A stretch of 34,375 nt of DNA. Source: Candidatus Zipacnadia bacterium (GTDB taxonomy: Bacteria; Armatimonadota; Zipacnadia; Zipacnadales; UBA5352). Positions 1 to 7,907 of the stretch are shown one piece after another. The stretch covers positions 1 to 34,375 of the forward strand of contig JALGTR010000096.1 of assembly GCA_029821265.1 (NCBI GenBank), given 5' to 3'. The notes beneath the pieces were generated by a model that saw only the letters and a list, made by a program, of their open reading frames with translations, had not been told where the DNA came from and did no database searches. Position numbers and translations under genes: made by a program. Position 1 is the first letter of the stretch; every line of letters starts with the position of its first letter.

Positions 1-849
1 GGAGCCCCCGACCCCTTCGCGGTCAGCCGGGCCAGAAGCGTCCCGGGGGCGCGTCAGGACATGTCGGCCCTCCTCCCCGAAGGGCTGGCCGCTCCGCCGG
101 TCGCCGCGCCAAATCGCAACGCCCTCGTCGTGCGCGGAGAGCCCGAGGCGATCGACCGCCTGCGCGAGCTGATCACGATGCTCGATGTCCCGACCGCGAT
201 GGTCAACGTGGAGGTCGCGATGGACGAGGTCAGCACTCTGGAATCCCGCGAGCTCGAAGCCAAACTCCGGGCCTGGGGTGACTCCGCTCACGTACGCGTC
301 GGCGACGTTCGCCACCCGATCCTGGGCTTCACCATCGGAGACCTGCGCGCTACACTCGGATACGAGTCCGTGGATACCCGCCGCAACACGATGACCGCAG
401 CGCACATCACGGGGATGAGCGGCTCCCCGATGGTCATCTCCGCGGGCGAGGTCCGTCCGTGGATCGCCACCGCGGTGTACTACGACCCATGGGGCCGCCG
501 GCACGTTGAGTACTATCCGCGGGCCGCATTTGTCGGCGTCAGCCTCTGGGTTCTGCCCACCGTCAACCCCGACCACAGCGTGACGATGCGCCTGCGCCCA
601 ACGATCTCCGAGGTCGTGGGCCCGGCCGCTCAGGTGGGCGCCGGCGACGTCATCAGGCGCACCCTCACGGAAACGACAGTCCGCGTCGCCGACGGGCAGT
701 CTCTGGTCATCGGCGGGGTGGACCGCAGACTCGATGAGATCAGCCGCAGCTTCCCGCTGGAGGTGGCACGCACCCGCGGCGAGTACAGCTCCGCGCTGAC
801 AGTCACGCCCCATATCATCCGGCCCACGGGGGGTTCGCCTCAGCCCTGA
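1..849 (+). CDS. Secretin-like protein (type II/IV secretion family), 5'-truncated by window edge
   Basis: The reading frame is open from base 1, so the gene begins outside the window and 282 residues of its C-terminal part are visible. Near the start is a NolW-like segment (NRNALVVRGEP, then a helix ending MLDVP), the periplasmic ring motif of GspD/PilQ secretins. The C-terminal third has secretin-type strands: MRLRPTISEV, then ETTVRVADGQSLVIGG, then a final LTVTPHIIRP. Known members form outer-membrane channels for type II secretion or type IV pili. The stretch between these motifs is short and not clearly recognisable as secretin core, so a diverged secretin-like protein is possible. Its end overlaps the convergent DUF167 gene by ten bases. 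The internal ATG at 61 is not the real start, because homology to the NolW region spans it. Confidence 0.75.
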   Translation, partial: GAPDPFAVSRARSVPGARQDMSALLPEGLAAPPVAAPNRNALVVRGEPEAIDRLRELITMLDVPTAMVNVEVAMDEVSTLESRELEAKLRAWGDSAHVRVGDVRHPILGFTIGDLRATLGYESVDTRRNTMTAAHITGMSGSPMVISAGEVRPWIATAVYYDPWGRRHVEYYPRAAFVGVSLWVLPTVNPDHSVTMRLRPTISEVVGPAAQVGAGDVIRRTLTETTVRVADGQSLVIGGVDRRLDEISRSFPLEVARTRGEYSSALTVTPHIIRPTGGSPQP

Positions 850-1118
850 TGTTTCTGCAGCCGGCTGCGTGCCCGGGCGGCGTCGATGCCCAGAATCTGC
901 ACCCGTTTGTGCCGCGAGGTGTCGCCCCGGAGGATGGTCACGTCCGATGAGGCCACTCCGAAGACCTCTGCCAGCAGATCTCGAAGCTCGGCGTTCGCCC
1001 GGCCATCGCGCGGCGCTGCGGCCACCTTCACCGTAAGCTCGCCGCCCCGCCATCCGACCACCTCGCTGCGCGGGGCGTTCGGGATCACCTTCAGGTTCAC
1101 GGTCACGGCCGGGGGCAT
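840..1118 (-). CDS. DUF167 / YggU family protein
   Basis: A 92-residue protein of the small DUF167 (YggU) family, recognised by the N-terminal strand VNLKVIPNAPRSEV, then LTVKVAAAPRDGRANAEL and the ending RHKRVQI. The family has a known alpha/beta fold but no firm biochemical role. It often sits downstream of yggT/sepF-type genes, as here. The ATG at 1118 is preceded by a GAGGTGA ribosome site. It is the last gene of the minus-strand operon, nine bases after the CPBP gene. Its stop codon lies inside the 3' end of the convergent secretin gene. Confidence 0.85.
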   Translation of the reverse strand: MPPAVTVNLKVIPNAPRSEVVGWRGGELTVKVAAAPRDGRANAELRDLLAEVFGVASSDVTILRGDTSRHKRVQILGIDAARARSRLQKHQG

Positions 1119-1127
1119 GCGCTCACC

Positions 1128-2573
1128 TCACAGCGATTGCAGCATGACCACCGCGAAGACAAGGCCGTTGTGCAGCGCGTGGGCCACCATTCCGGGAATG
1201 AGTGAGCGGGTCCGCTCGTAGAGGTAGCACAGCAGCGCGCCGATCATACCGATGACCAGAAACGCCTGGGCGTTGAGGTGCACCGCGGCGAACACGGCGC
1301 CGCCGATCACGATGGCCTGTCGCGGCGACATAACGCGCCGCAAAGCGCCGTAGAGGTAGCCCCGGAAGATCGTCTCCTCGACCAGCGGCGCGGCGACACA
1401 CACCAGCAGGAAGAAGATGGCAATCTCGACAGGCCCCTCTGCGCGTCCGATGATCTCCTCGGTCGTCTGCGCGATCGGCAGGCCGCCGCCCGAGAGGCTC
1501 GCGATCGCCATCAGCGCAAGCGTGAGGATAGCCAGGAAGACTCCATAGCCCGCGATGCCCGTGCCCACCAGCGACGACATCCCTCGTCGCACCCGCATGC
1601 CCAGCACGCGCCACGGACGGGAGCTGCGCCCGCGCAGCCGATAGATGATAACCGCCAGGGTCACGCTCGCCATCAGCAGATACTGCGCCGTGATCATCGC
1701 CGAATGCACGACCTGGGGGATATCACGCGGGCCGAACACCAGCCGGACCGCGGGCGCCATCAACCCCGCCGCCAGCGCCATCACGAAGAGCATCACCGCG
1801 ACGGCCTCCGCGGCGTCAATAATCGTCCACGGCACCGAGAATGGCAGCCGCGCGACCGTGCGAGGCAGTCGCAGACCCCAGCGAAGCAGCAGCACGATGA
1901 TCGTGACGATGCCGATGATCAGCAGCAGACCGCCCGTGCCGGCAACGACGGCGAAGCCGCCGAGATACTGGAACGCGCGCCGCTGCTGCCGCGCCCGGAC
2001 ATCGGCAAGGGCGCTCGTCGCGTCAAGCCGGGTGTAGCAATCCTCGAGTGCTATGTCCGTCAGCCAACCCTCGCGCGTGGCGATGGTTCGACACTTGTCG
2101 AGAAGCTGGTCTTCGGAGAGGTCGTCGGCCGAGTAGATCTCGGCGAGAGCGTGGTAGTAGCTGGCCTCGCTCTCCTGCATGCTGGCCGCTAGCGTCAGCA
2201 TGTCGGAGGCCTGCTCGGGGTAGTCGCGATGCCCGTAGATCACCCCAAGGCGCCACGCGGCCGCGGGATTGGGCCTTGATGCGAGCATGCTCCGCTCCCA
2301 GACCGCCACGCCCCTCTCTTTCAGCAGCCACGGGCGATCCCCCAGGCTCAGATACGCGGACTGCCCGACGCGCTCCAGGGCGTCGCCGAGGTGCCACGCG
2401 ATATCGCCCTCCATGACCCGCTGCGCGGAGAGCCTGTACCACCGCTCTGACGGCAGCACCGCCTGCTGCGTGCTCAGGCTCATGAGGGTCAGCGCGGTGG
2501 CGAGCAGTGCCGCGATCAGGGCGATGCGCGGCAGTTGGGCTCGCAGGTCGCCGATGGCGGGATGATAAGGCAC
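1128..2573 (-). CDS. CPBP (CAAX/Abi) family intramembrane metalloprotease with N-terminal TPR-like extension
   Basis: 481 residues. One N-terminal membrane segment (about 16-32) is followed by a soluble helical region (about 45-195) that looks like short TPR-type repeats. Several more membrane helices start near 203. The C-terminal CPBP domain carries the expected metal/catalytic motifs: the Glu pair E399-E400 in LVEETIFRGYLYG (EExxxR), His432 in AAVHLNAQ, and the last histidine motif HALHN at 465-469. The family includes Rce1-type proteases and bacterial membrane proteins of varied or unknown substrate. The start is GTG at 2573, with an AGGAG site about ten bases upstream. It lies 27 bases after yggT and is co-directional with the division operon. 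Protease activity is inferred from the motifs; the substrate is unknown. Confidence 0.85.
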   Translation of the reverse strand: MPYHPAIGDLRAQLPRIALIAALLATALTLMSLSTQQAVLPSERWYRLSAQRVMEGDIAWHLGDALERVGQSAYLSLGDRPWLLKERGVAVWERSMLASRPNPAAAWRLGVIYGHRDYPEQASDMLTLAASMQESEASYYHALAEIYSADDLSEDQLLDKCRTIATREGWLTDIALEDCYTRLDATSALADVRARQQRRAFQYLGGFAVVAGTGGLLLIIGIVTIIVLLLRWGLRLPRTVARLPFSVPWTIIDAAEAVAVMLFVMALAAGLMAPAVRLVFGPRDIPQVVHSAMITAQYLLMASVTLAVIIYRLRGRSSRPWRVLGMRVRRGMSSLVGTGIAGYGVFLAILTLALMAIASLSGGGLPIAQTTEEIIGRAEGPVEIAIFFLLVCVAAPLVEETIFRGYLYGALRRVMSPRQAIVIGGAVFAAVHLNAQAFLVIGMIGALLCYLYERTRSLIPGMVAHALHNGLVFAVVMLQSL

Positions 2574-2600
2574 GATGGCGCGGCTCCTGTCGTCGTGGCG

Positions 2601-2888
2601 TCAGAGGAACAGTATGACGCGACCGATGAGGCGTCGCGCCACGCTAAGAAGAAGATACAGAATCAGCGGCGAGAAGTCTATCGGTGAGCCGGATTGGTAG
2701 CGCATGAGGAGGTCTCGGATCGGTCGCAGAAGCGGTTCCGTGACCACGTAGGCGATCCGCTCGATCGAACGCAGGATGGCGGGCGGCCGCCGAAGCTGAA
2801 GCCAACTGCAGATGACACGAACAAACAGGAGGATGTAGAACGCAAACAACACTAGGTCGATGATCTGGAGGATCTGTCGCTCGAGCAC
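2601..2888 (-). CDS. yggT: YggT family integral membrane protein
   Basis: A short membrane protein of the YggT family (here 95 residues), with an N-terminal hydrophobic helix (IIDLVLFAFYILLFVRVI) ending in SWLQL. A conserved middle segment, EPLLRPIRDLL, follows, then a second membrane block after DFSPLILYLLL. The family is widespread next to sepF/yggS/proC and has been linked to cell-envelope or osmotic functions, without a defined activity. I chose GTG 2888, which leaves 25 bases after proC. The open frame also extends to a TTG at 2951 (116 residues), but that would overlap proC by 38 bases and add an untypical basic N-terminus. Neither start has a strong ribosome site. Confidence 0.85.
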   Translation of the reverse strand: MLERQILQIIDLVLFAFYILLFVRVICSWLQLRRPPAILRSIERIAYVVTEPLLRPIRDLLMRYQSGSPIDFSPLILYLLLSVARRLIGRVILFL

Positions 2889-2913
2889 GTTCGTTCGGAC
2901 CGGTCGCTCCCGG

Positions 2914-3732
2914 TCAGCCTCCCAGTTCCCGCGCGCGATCGGCCGCGGCAACCACCGCGTCCATGACCGCGGCTCGCAGTCCGCCCCGCTCCAGCGCGTG
3001 AACGCCCGCGATGGTGGTTCCCGCGGGCGAGCAGACGCGGTCCTTGAGCGACGCCGGATCCTGTTCGTCCTGGAGTATCAGTTTCGCCGCGCCGAGCGTG
3101 GTCTGGGCGGCCAGCATCTGCGCCTGATCCCGTGACAGACCGGCGCGGACGCCCCCGTCGGCCATCGCCTCGATGAACATCGCCACAAAGGCCGGCCCGC
3201 TGCCCGAAAGACCCGTCACCGCGTCGATCAGCTCTTCCTTTACCTCGACCGCCTGCCCGGCGGCGGAGAGAAGATCTGCAACGAACTGCCGCTGCTGTTC
3301 CGGCAGCCTGCCCTCCGAGGCCCACGCCGATGCCGCCTCCCCAACCGTGCAGCACACATTCGGCATCACACGCACCAGATTCGGCGCAGGACCGGCAGCC
3401 TCCCGCAGCGTTTGCAGCGGCACCCCTGCCGCGATCGAGATCAGCAACTGCCCTTCTCCGAAGGCATCGCGCAGGTCACCAAGCACCGCCCGGATCGCCT
3501 GGGGCTTGACGGCCACCAGCACCGCCTGCGACTGCTCAACCACTTCGCGGTTGTCCTCGGTTGCAATGCAGCCCGTCTCCTCGGCCTCGAGGCGACACGC
3601 CTCGGAGACGTCGGAGGCAATGACGTCGCTCGCCGCGACAACGCCGCCGCGGATGCCGGCGTTCAACAGCGCCCGGCCCATAACACCGGTTCCGATGATC
3701 CCCAGGCGGTACCGTGGAGTTGGCTGATCCAT
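2914..3732 (-). CDS. proC: Pyrroline-5-carboxylate reductase
   Basis: 272 residues, normal length for ProC, which reduces 1-pyrroline-5-carboxylate to proline with NAD(P)H in the cytoplasm. The N-terminal Rossmann fold has the dinucleotide motif GIIGTGVMG (about 11-19). It is followed by VAVKPQAI, the signature VRVMPN, then TGLSGSGPAF and SPAGTTIAGV near the C-terminus. These are the hallmark catalytic-domain motifs of the family. I chose ATG 3732 because it starts just before the Rossmann strand and has a GAAGAGG site upstream. A longer frame to 3786 would overlap sepF. It sits 16 bases after sepF, the usual order in sepF-containing bacteria. Confidence 0.95.
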   Translation of the reverse strand: MDQPTPRYRLGIIGTGVMGRALLNAGIRGGVVAASDVIASDVSEACRLEAEETGCIATEDNREVVEQSQAVLVAVKPQAIRAVLGDLRDAFGEGQLLISIAAGVPLQTLREAAGPAPNLVRVMPNVCCTVGEAASAWASEGRLPEQQRQFVADLLSAAGQAVEVKEELIDAVTGLSGSGPAFVAMFIEAMADGGVRAGLSRDQAQMLAAQTTLGAAKLILQDEQDPASLKDRVCSPAGTTIAGVHALERGGLRAAVMDAVVAAADRARELGG

Positions 3733-3748
3733 GCTTGCTCGCGCCTCT

Positions 3749-4222
3749 TCAGAACGGTCTGGTCCGGACCTCTGCGGTCTCCTCATCCTCGTGCGGCGCC
3801 GGCCCTGTGCGCCCGTGGCTGATCGAAAGCTGCTCCACGGGTAGGTCGAAGGGCGAGCAGATAAAGACCGACCGTGCGACCTTCTTCATCGACCCGTTCA
3901 GCCCGTAAACGACTCCGCCGAGGAAGTCAACAATCCGGCGCGCCTCGGTCTCGGGCACGTCCTCGAGGTTCACGATCACGGGCAGATGGTCCTTGATCTG
4001 CTCGGCGACTTGCGGGGCCTCGTCGATCGTCTCGGGCCTCGCGCGGATGATCGCCATGCCGCTGAACTCCGTGCGGTCGGTACGAAGGGGGTAGACGCCG
4101 GTGGGATCGGGTGCTCCTCCCACAGGCTCAAACTCGTCGTCGAACTCCAGCCCCTCGCCGTTCAGCCCGTCTCCGAATCCGAAGAAGTCAAGGGCAGCGG
4201 CCACGAAGCGGCTCGACATCAT
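3749..4222 (-). CDS. sepF: Cell division protein SepF
   Basis: 157 residues. The N-terminus (FVAAALDFFGFGDG) resembles the membrane-binding amphipathic helix of SepF. An acidic linker follows, then the SepF core: MAIIRARPETIDEAPQVAEQI, VIVNLEDVP, and the glycine-rich dimer segment FLGGVVYGLNGSMKKV followed by VFICSP. SepF anchors and organises FtsZ at the septum in bacteria with a Terrabacteria-type divisome. Two adjacent ATG codons (4222 and 4219) lie 5 and 8 bases after an AGGAGG site; either may be used. It lies downstream of yggS and 16 bases upstream of proC. The C-terminal tail (GPAPHEDEETAEVRTRPF) is an acidic extension of unknown role. Confidence 0.95.
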   Translation of the reverse strand: MMSSRFVAAALDFFGFGDGLNGEGLEFDDEFEPVGGAPDPTGVYPLRTDRTEFSGMAIIRARPETIDEAPQVAEQIKDHLPVIVNLEDVPETEARRIVDFLGGVVYGLNGSMKKVARSVFICSPFDLPVEQLSISHGRTGPAPHEDEETAEVRTRPF

Positions 4223-4322
4223 ACATCCCTCCTGAGTTTCTGCGATGACGGCTGTGACTATTGCTGTGTCGATGTCGCGGCTCCAGGCGCTGTGGCGGGC
4301 GGCGGAGCCTGCCGGGTCTGTT

Positions 4323-5021
4323 CTATTGTCGTGGTCCGAAGATCGCCGTCCCCACCCGCACCAGCGTGGCGCCTTCCTCTACGGCAACCTCAAAGTCGCG
4401 CGTCATTCCCATCGAAAGCTGGCGCATGTGCCGCTCCGGGACGCCGGAGTCAATGATCCGGTCCCTCAGCTCCCGCAGACGGCGGAAAAAAGGTCTGTTC
4501 GTCTCGGGGTCCTCAGAGTACGGGGGCATCGTCATCAGCCCCACGAGAAGACCGTGCTCAAGCTCGAGCATCTGCCCGGCCAGCTCCACGGCCTCGGCCG
4601 CTGCGACCCCGAACTTGCTCTCCTCCCCGCTCACGTTCACCTGCAGCAGAAAGGGCAGGACCCGCCCGTCCATCTCCGCCCGGCGGTCGATCTCGTTCGC
4701 AACGCGAAGGCTGTCGACCGAGTGAACCAGGCTGACGAACGGCGTGATCTTCCTGATCTTGTTGGTCTGAAGATGGCCGATGGCGTGCCAGCGCACATCG
4801 CATTCTGCGAGCGCCTCGGCCTTCTCCTCCATCTCCTGGACGTAGTTCTCGCCCAGATCCACCGCCCCGGCCTCGACCGCGGCGCGGATCTCCGCCACGC
4901 TCCGCGTCTTCGTCACCGTGACGAGAACCACGTCATCCGGATCGCGACCAGCCCGCTCAGCAGCGGCCGCTATCCGCCTTTTGACCTCACCTATGTTGTG
5001 CACAATCTCACTGTCTGACAA
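4323..5021 (-). CDS. yggS: YggS/PROSC family pyridoxal-5'-phosphate homeostasis protein
   Basis: 232 residues, the standard length for YggS/PLPBP, a fold-type III PLP-binding protein that keeps PLP and amino-acid pools in balance rather than acting as a known enzyme. The PLP lysine is K38 in LVTVTKTR. Other family motifs are GENYVQEMEEKAE, WHAIGHLQTNK, VHSVDSL, LQVNVSGEESKFG, GLMTMPP and the C-terminal LSMGMTRDFEVAVEEGATLVR. The start is TTG at 5021, 12 bases after the zinc-ribbon gene, with AGGCGG just upstream at short spacing. An alternative is GTG 5003. It precedes sepF by 100 bases, the common yggS-sepF order. Confidence 0.93.
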   Translation of the reverse strand: MSDSEIVHNIGEVKRRIAAAAERAGRDPDDVVLVTVTKTRSVAEIRAAVEAGAVDLGENYVQEMEEKAEALAECDVRWHAIGHLQTNKIRKITPFVSLVHSVDSLRVANEIDRRAEMDGRVLPFLLQVNVSGEESKFGVAAAEAVELAGQMLELEHGLLVGLMTMPPYSEDPETNRPFFRRLRELRDRIIDSGVPERHMRQLSMGMTRDFEVAVEEGATLVRVGTAIFGPRQ

Positions 5022-5033
5022 GAGCCGCCTGGC

Positions 5034-5777
5034 CTACTCTTCGTCGAAGTCGATCACCCAGCCGCCATGCTCGTCCTTGTCGTCCTCTTCGTCGGCCGGC
5101 TTCTCGGGTGATGCTTCGGACTGTTCCTCCAGACTCGCCGCAAGCTCGGCGAGTTCGTCCTCAGAGGCCTCGTCCCCGGTCTCCTCGTTTTCGGACGGCG
5201 GGGCGAAGACTGGCCCCTCCTCCTCAGGCTCCTCACCGACGCCCTCGGAGTCGATCTCGTCGGCCGACGGAGGCGGTGGGGGTGGTGCGAACTCCGGGGC
5301 CGCTTCCTCAGCGGGCTCGAAGAGCTCCTCCTCGGCCTCCTCCGGCTCTGGACCAGCGACCTCCTCAGCTGACGGAGGGGGCGGCGGAGGCACCTCGGAG
5401 ACCAGTTCCTCGATCTCCTCGGCCGGCGCCGGCGGCGGAGGGAGTTCCTCTTCCTCGAAGTCCACCGGCGGGACGCCAGCAGGCTCCTCGGGTGGTCCGC
5501 CTATGTACTCCTCTTCCTCATCCTCGGGACCAAGTTCCGCCTCGCCACCGAGGACGAGGTCGATGGCCGCATCAACGCTGCACGCCGGCGCGGGCGGCAC
5601 ATCCGCGACGGCCTCGCCGCAGGAGGCACAATATTGCGCCTCAGCCGCGTTCTCAGCGCCACAGGCGCCGCAGGTGACACCGGCCGGAGGCCAGTCCAGA
5701 GGATTGAAACACCGAACGCACGCGCCACGCGTGGTCTCGTTCTCACAGCCGCAGCGATCGCAGTAAACCACTGCCAC
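5034..5777 (-). CDS. Double zinc-ribbon protein with long acidic/proline-rich tail, unknown function
   Basis: 247 residues, not recognised as a named family. The N-terminus has two four-cysteine zinc ribbons: C6/C9 with C20/C23, and C36/C39 with C50/C53. Residues 60-237 are very acidic and probably disordered. They carry three similar blocks, LPPPPAPAEE, VPPPPPPSAEE and APPPPPPSADE, about 112-174. The tail ends GGWVIDFDEE (238-247), an aromatic/hydrophobic patch that could be a short linear binding motif. It is the first gene of the yggS-sepF-proC operon, with a strong promoter 44 bases upstream and an AAGGTGG site before GTG 5777. No signal peptide or membrane helix is visible, so it is probably cytoplasmic. 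A scaffold or regulatory role is inference from position and composition only. Confidence 0.85.
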   Translation of the reverse strand: MAVVYCDRCGCENETTRGACVRCFNPLDWPPAGVTCGACGAENAAEAQYCASCGEAVADVPPAPACSVDAAIDLVLGGEAELGPEDEEEEYIGGPPEEPAGVPPVDFEEEELPPPPAPAEEIEELVSEVPPPPPPSAEEVAGPEPEEAEEELFEPAEEAAPEFAPPPPPPSADEIDSEGVGEEPEEEGPVFAPPSENEETGDEASEDELAELAASLEEQSEASPEKPADEEDDKDEHGGWVIDFDEE

Positions 5778-5820
5778 AGTAATTCCACCTTACCGGGAGT
5801 ACGTGGCCGAAATCACGCTG

Positions 5821-5849
5821 AGTATAGCCCAGCGGTTATGCACTGTCAA
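5821..5849 (-). promoter_or_regulatory. Sigma70-type promoter for the zinc-ribbon/yggS/sepF operon
   Basis: On the minus strand a perfect -35 box TTGACA (5849-5844) is separated by exactly 17 bases from a -10 box TATACT (5826-5821). It lies 44 bases upstream of the GTG start at 5777, and transcription would begin near 5814. This is the best promoter match in the window. It probably drives the seven genes down to DUF167. Confidence 0.8.
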
Positions 5850-5913
5850 GCCAGCCGGCCGATGCGTCCACGCCCGTCTGCGACGCATGCAGAGCCGCTT
5901 CGCGGCGGACGAA

Positions 5914-6771
5914 TTACGCCGGGACGCTCGCGAGGAGCGCCTCCCGCAGCGAATCAAATATCGGGCGGCCCGGTCCCGGCGCCTCCAGCGCACGGGCGTC
6001 GCCGTAGGCCTCGCGCCGGCGCCTCGACCATGGGCCGCCGAGGTCGGTCGGCACCTGTCCGAGGAAGCTCGCCCGCTCGGGGTGTGGCATCATCGCCATC
6101 ACGCGGCCGTCAGGGCTGCACACGCCTGCGATGTTCGCCACCGCGCCGTTCGGGTTGATCTCCGGACGGTCCTCAACGTTACCCTCCGCATCGCAGTACT
6201 GAAAGACGATCTGATCGTTCGCCTGCAGCCGCTCCACCAGGCCCTCCTGGCGCGTTGTGAAGCGTCCCTCTCCGTGAGCGATGGGAATCGGGATGATCTC
6301 ACCAGGCTCCAGGCGGGTCGTCGCGACACAGCGCTCAGGGTCGCAGGCCAGCTTGATGAAGACCCACCGGCAGCAGAATCCCGCGATCCGATGTGCCGGA
6401 TCCGGCCGATTCGGCGCCAGCGCCATCTCCACGTTCCCCGTGCTCACGCCGGGAATCAGTCCGGCCTCGACGAGCACCTGCGCGCCGTTGCAGATTCCGA
6501 TCACCGGCTTGCCACGCTCAAGAACCTCATCCATCAGCCTGCCGACAATCGGCTCCTTCGTGGCAATAACACCAGAGCGAACCCTGTCCTGATATGAGAA
6601 GCCGCCGCCCACGACATAGCCGTCGTAAGACGCCAGGACTTCCGGATCGATATTCCAGCGAAAAACGTCACATGTCATCCCGGCGGCTTCGGCAGCCCGC
6701 TTCGTCTCCCACTCACAGTTGGAGCCGGGGAACTGCACGATCGCCACTCGGGGCTTTGACGCCTCGAGCAT
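5914..6771 (-). CDS. purQ: Phosphoribosylformylglycinamidine synthase glutaminase subunit PurQ
   Basis: 285 residues. A class I glutamine amidotransferase that releases ammonia from glutamine for FGAM synthase in purine synthesis. The N-terminal VAIVQFPGSNCEWE is the PurQ signature. The nucleophile is C94 in GICNGAQVL, and the His/Glu pair is H230/E232 in MMPHPERA. The protein is longer than the roughly 225-residue small PurQ because of insertions around 120-165 and a C-terminal extension of about 50 residues (GGPWSRRRREAYGD onward). The ATG at 6771 follows a GGAGG site seven bases away. Its partners PurL and PurS are not in this window. It is the last gene of a minus-strand run with the URO-D-like gene 84 bases upstream. 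Confidence 0.93.
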   Translation of the reverse strand: MLEASKPRVAIVQFPGSNCEWETKRAAEAAGMTCDVFRWNIDPEVLASYDGYVVGGGFSYQDRVRSGVIATKEPIVGRLMDEVLERGKPVIGICNGAQVLVEAGLIPGVSTGNVEMALAPNRPDPAHRIAGFCCRWVFIKLACDPERCVATTRLEPGEIIPIPIAHGEGRFTTRQEGLVERLQANDQIVFQYCDAEGNVEDRPEINPNGAVANIAGVCSPDGRVMAMMPHPERASFLGQVPTDLGGPWSRRRREAYGDARALEAPGPGRPIFDSLREALLASVPA

Positions 6772-6855
6772 CTGTGTACCTCCGTCTGATCGTTGAACTG
6801 TGCAGGGTATTTCGGCGCTCGACCTATCGGCACCTCCGCGCGGCGCAAATCACTC

Positions 6856-7893
6856 CTAATGGCCCGCCTGCTCGAGGATCGTCTCGATGCACGCGACGGC
6901 GTTCTCGATCGGCACTCCGTGCATGATCGGCTTCGTCGGGCCGATGATGAAGCCGCCTCCCGAGCCGATCTCCTCGCACAGCCGGAGGATCTCGGCGCGG
7001 ATCTGCTCCGGGGTCCAGTACGGAAGCTGCTCCTGGGTGCCGATACCGCCCTCAAAGGCGATCCGATCCCCCACACGCCGGTTCATCTCGTAGACGTCCT
7101 GCGCCTCGGGCTGGAAGGGGTTGAAGACGTCCACCCCAATCTCGATCAGGTCCTCGATGATCGGTGAGTTATCCCCGCAGGAGTGGATCCACACATCCCA
7201 GCCGTGCTCGTGCGCGCGGCCGTACATCTTCTCCAGACGCGGCTTGAGGAACTCGCGCCAGATCGGCGTGCCCATGATCAGCCCGCTCTGCGCGCCAAAA
7301 TCGTCGCCGAAGCGGATGGCCTCGATCGGCAGTTTGGCCTCCGCCACCCGGTCGATGATATCGAGGTGAAGCTCCATCAGCCGCTCAAACAGCTCGTGCG
7401 TGAATTCGGGGTGCAGTCGGAAGTCCATCAGGATGTTCTCCATGCCCCGCAGCGCCCACGCGCGCTCGAAGAAGAGCATCCCGAGGTTCAGCATCCGATA
7501 GCGGTCATGCCCGCCTGAGTAGTGCTCCTGCAGGCGGGCAAGCTCTTCGTCGGGCAGCAGGTCCGGGAACTCGTAGCCCTCGAGGGTCGGCTCCTTCAGT
7601 GGCACCTCGACGCTGTGCCACGCACCATGGCCGGGAGCATCCTCCCAGACCACCCCGAATTCGTCGGTCCAGCGGCGGCTCTCCGGATCGCGGGGATTGC
7701 GCCACTCGACGCCGCCTCCCTGCACGAAATGCACGATCCGCTGGCGCCACTCGTCGGAGCCGTAGTACTCGTTCAGCTGCAGCACGACCTCGGGATCAAT
7801 GGGGATCGTGTAGGGCACATAGTCGGTCTCACGATGTTCGATCGCCGCGATGATTCGCTCGCGCGGGGTCATGGCCTCACCGTTCTGCGCCAT
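6856..7893 (-). CDS. Uroporphyrinogen decarboxylase (URO-D)/MtaA superfamily protein, function unassigned
   Basis: 345 residues with the URO-D superfamily TIM-barrel layout: an N-terminal TPRERIIAAIEHRETDYVP segment, FGDDFGAQSGLIMGTPIW around 195-212, IHSCGDNSPIIEDLIEIGVD around 236-255, and a C-terminal GGFIIGPTKPI. His237 and Cys239 match the first two zinc ligands of MtaA-type corrinoid methyltransferases. The third ligand, normally a Cys in the SPGC-like loop, is replaced (GPTK), although C335 lies nearby. True HemE-type haem synthesis is unlikely. Such genes are common beside Gfo/Idh/MocA genes in sugar-degrading bacteria, with unknown substrate. The start is ATG 7893 or ATG 7872; neither has a clear ribosome site. 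It follows the receiver-domain gene by 14 bases. Confidence 0.85.
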   Translation of the reverse strand: MAQNGEAMTPRERIIAAIEHRETDYVPYTIPIDPEVVLQLNEYYGSDEWRQRIVHFVQGGGVEWRNPRDPESRRWTDEFGVVWEDAPGHGAWHSVEVPLKEPTLEGYEFPDLLPDEELARLQEHYSGGHDRYRMLNLGMLFFERAWALRGMENILMDFRLHPEFTHELFERLMELHLDIIDRVAEAKLPIEAIRFGDDFGAQSGLIMGTPIWREFLKPRLEKMYGRAHEHGWDVWIHSCGDNSPIIEDLIEIGVDVFNPFQPEAQDVYEMNRRVGDRIAFEGGIGTQEQLPYWTPEQIRAEILRLCEEIGSGGGFIIGPTKPIMHGVPIENAVACIETILEQAGH

Positions 7894-7907
7894 TCCGTCG
7901 TGTGCTG

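Noticed and set aside
5894-5906. Small hairpin GCCGC-TTC-GCGGC after purQ as a terminator
   Set aside because: Only a 5-base-pair stem with no T run in the purQ direction; too weak to annotate.
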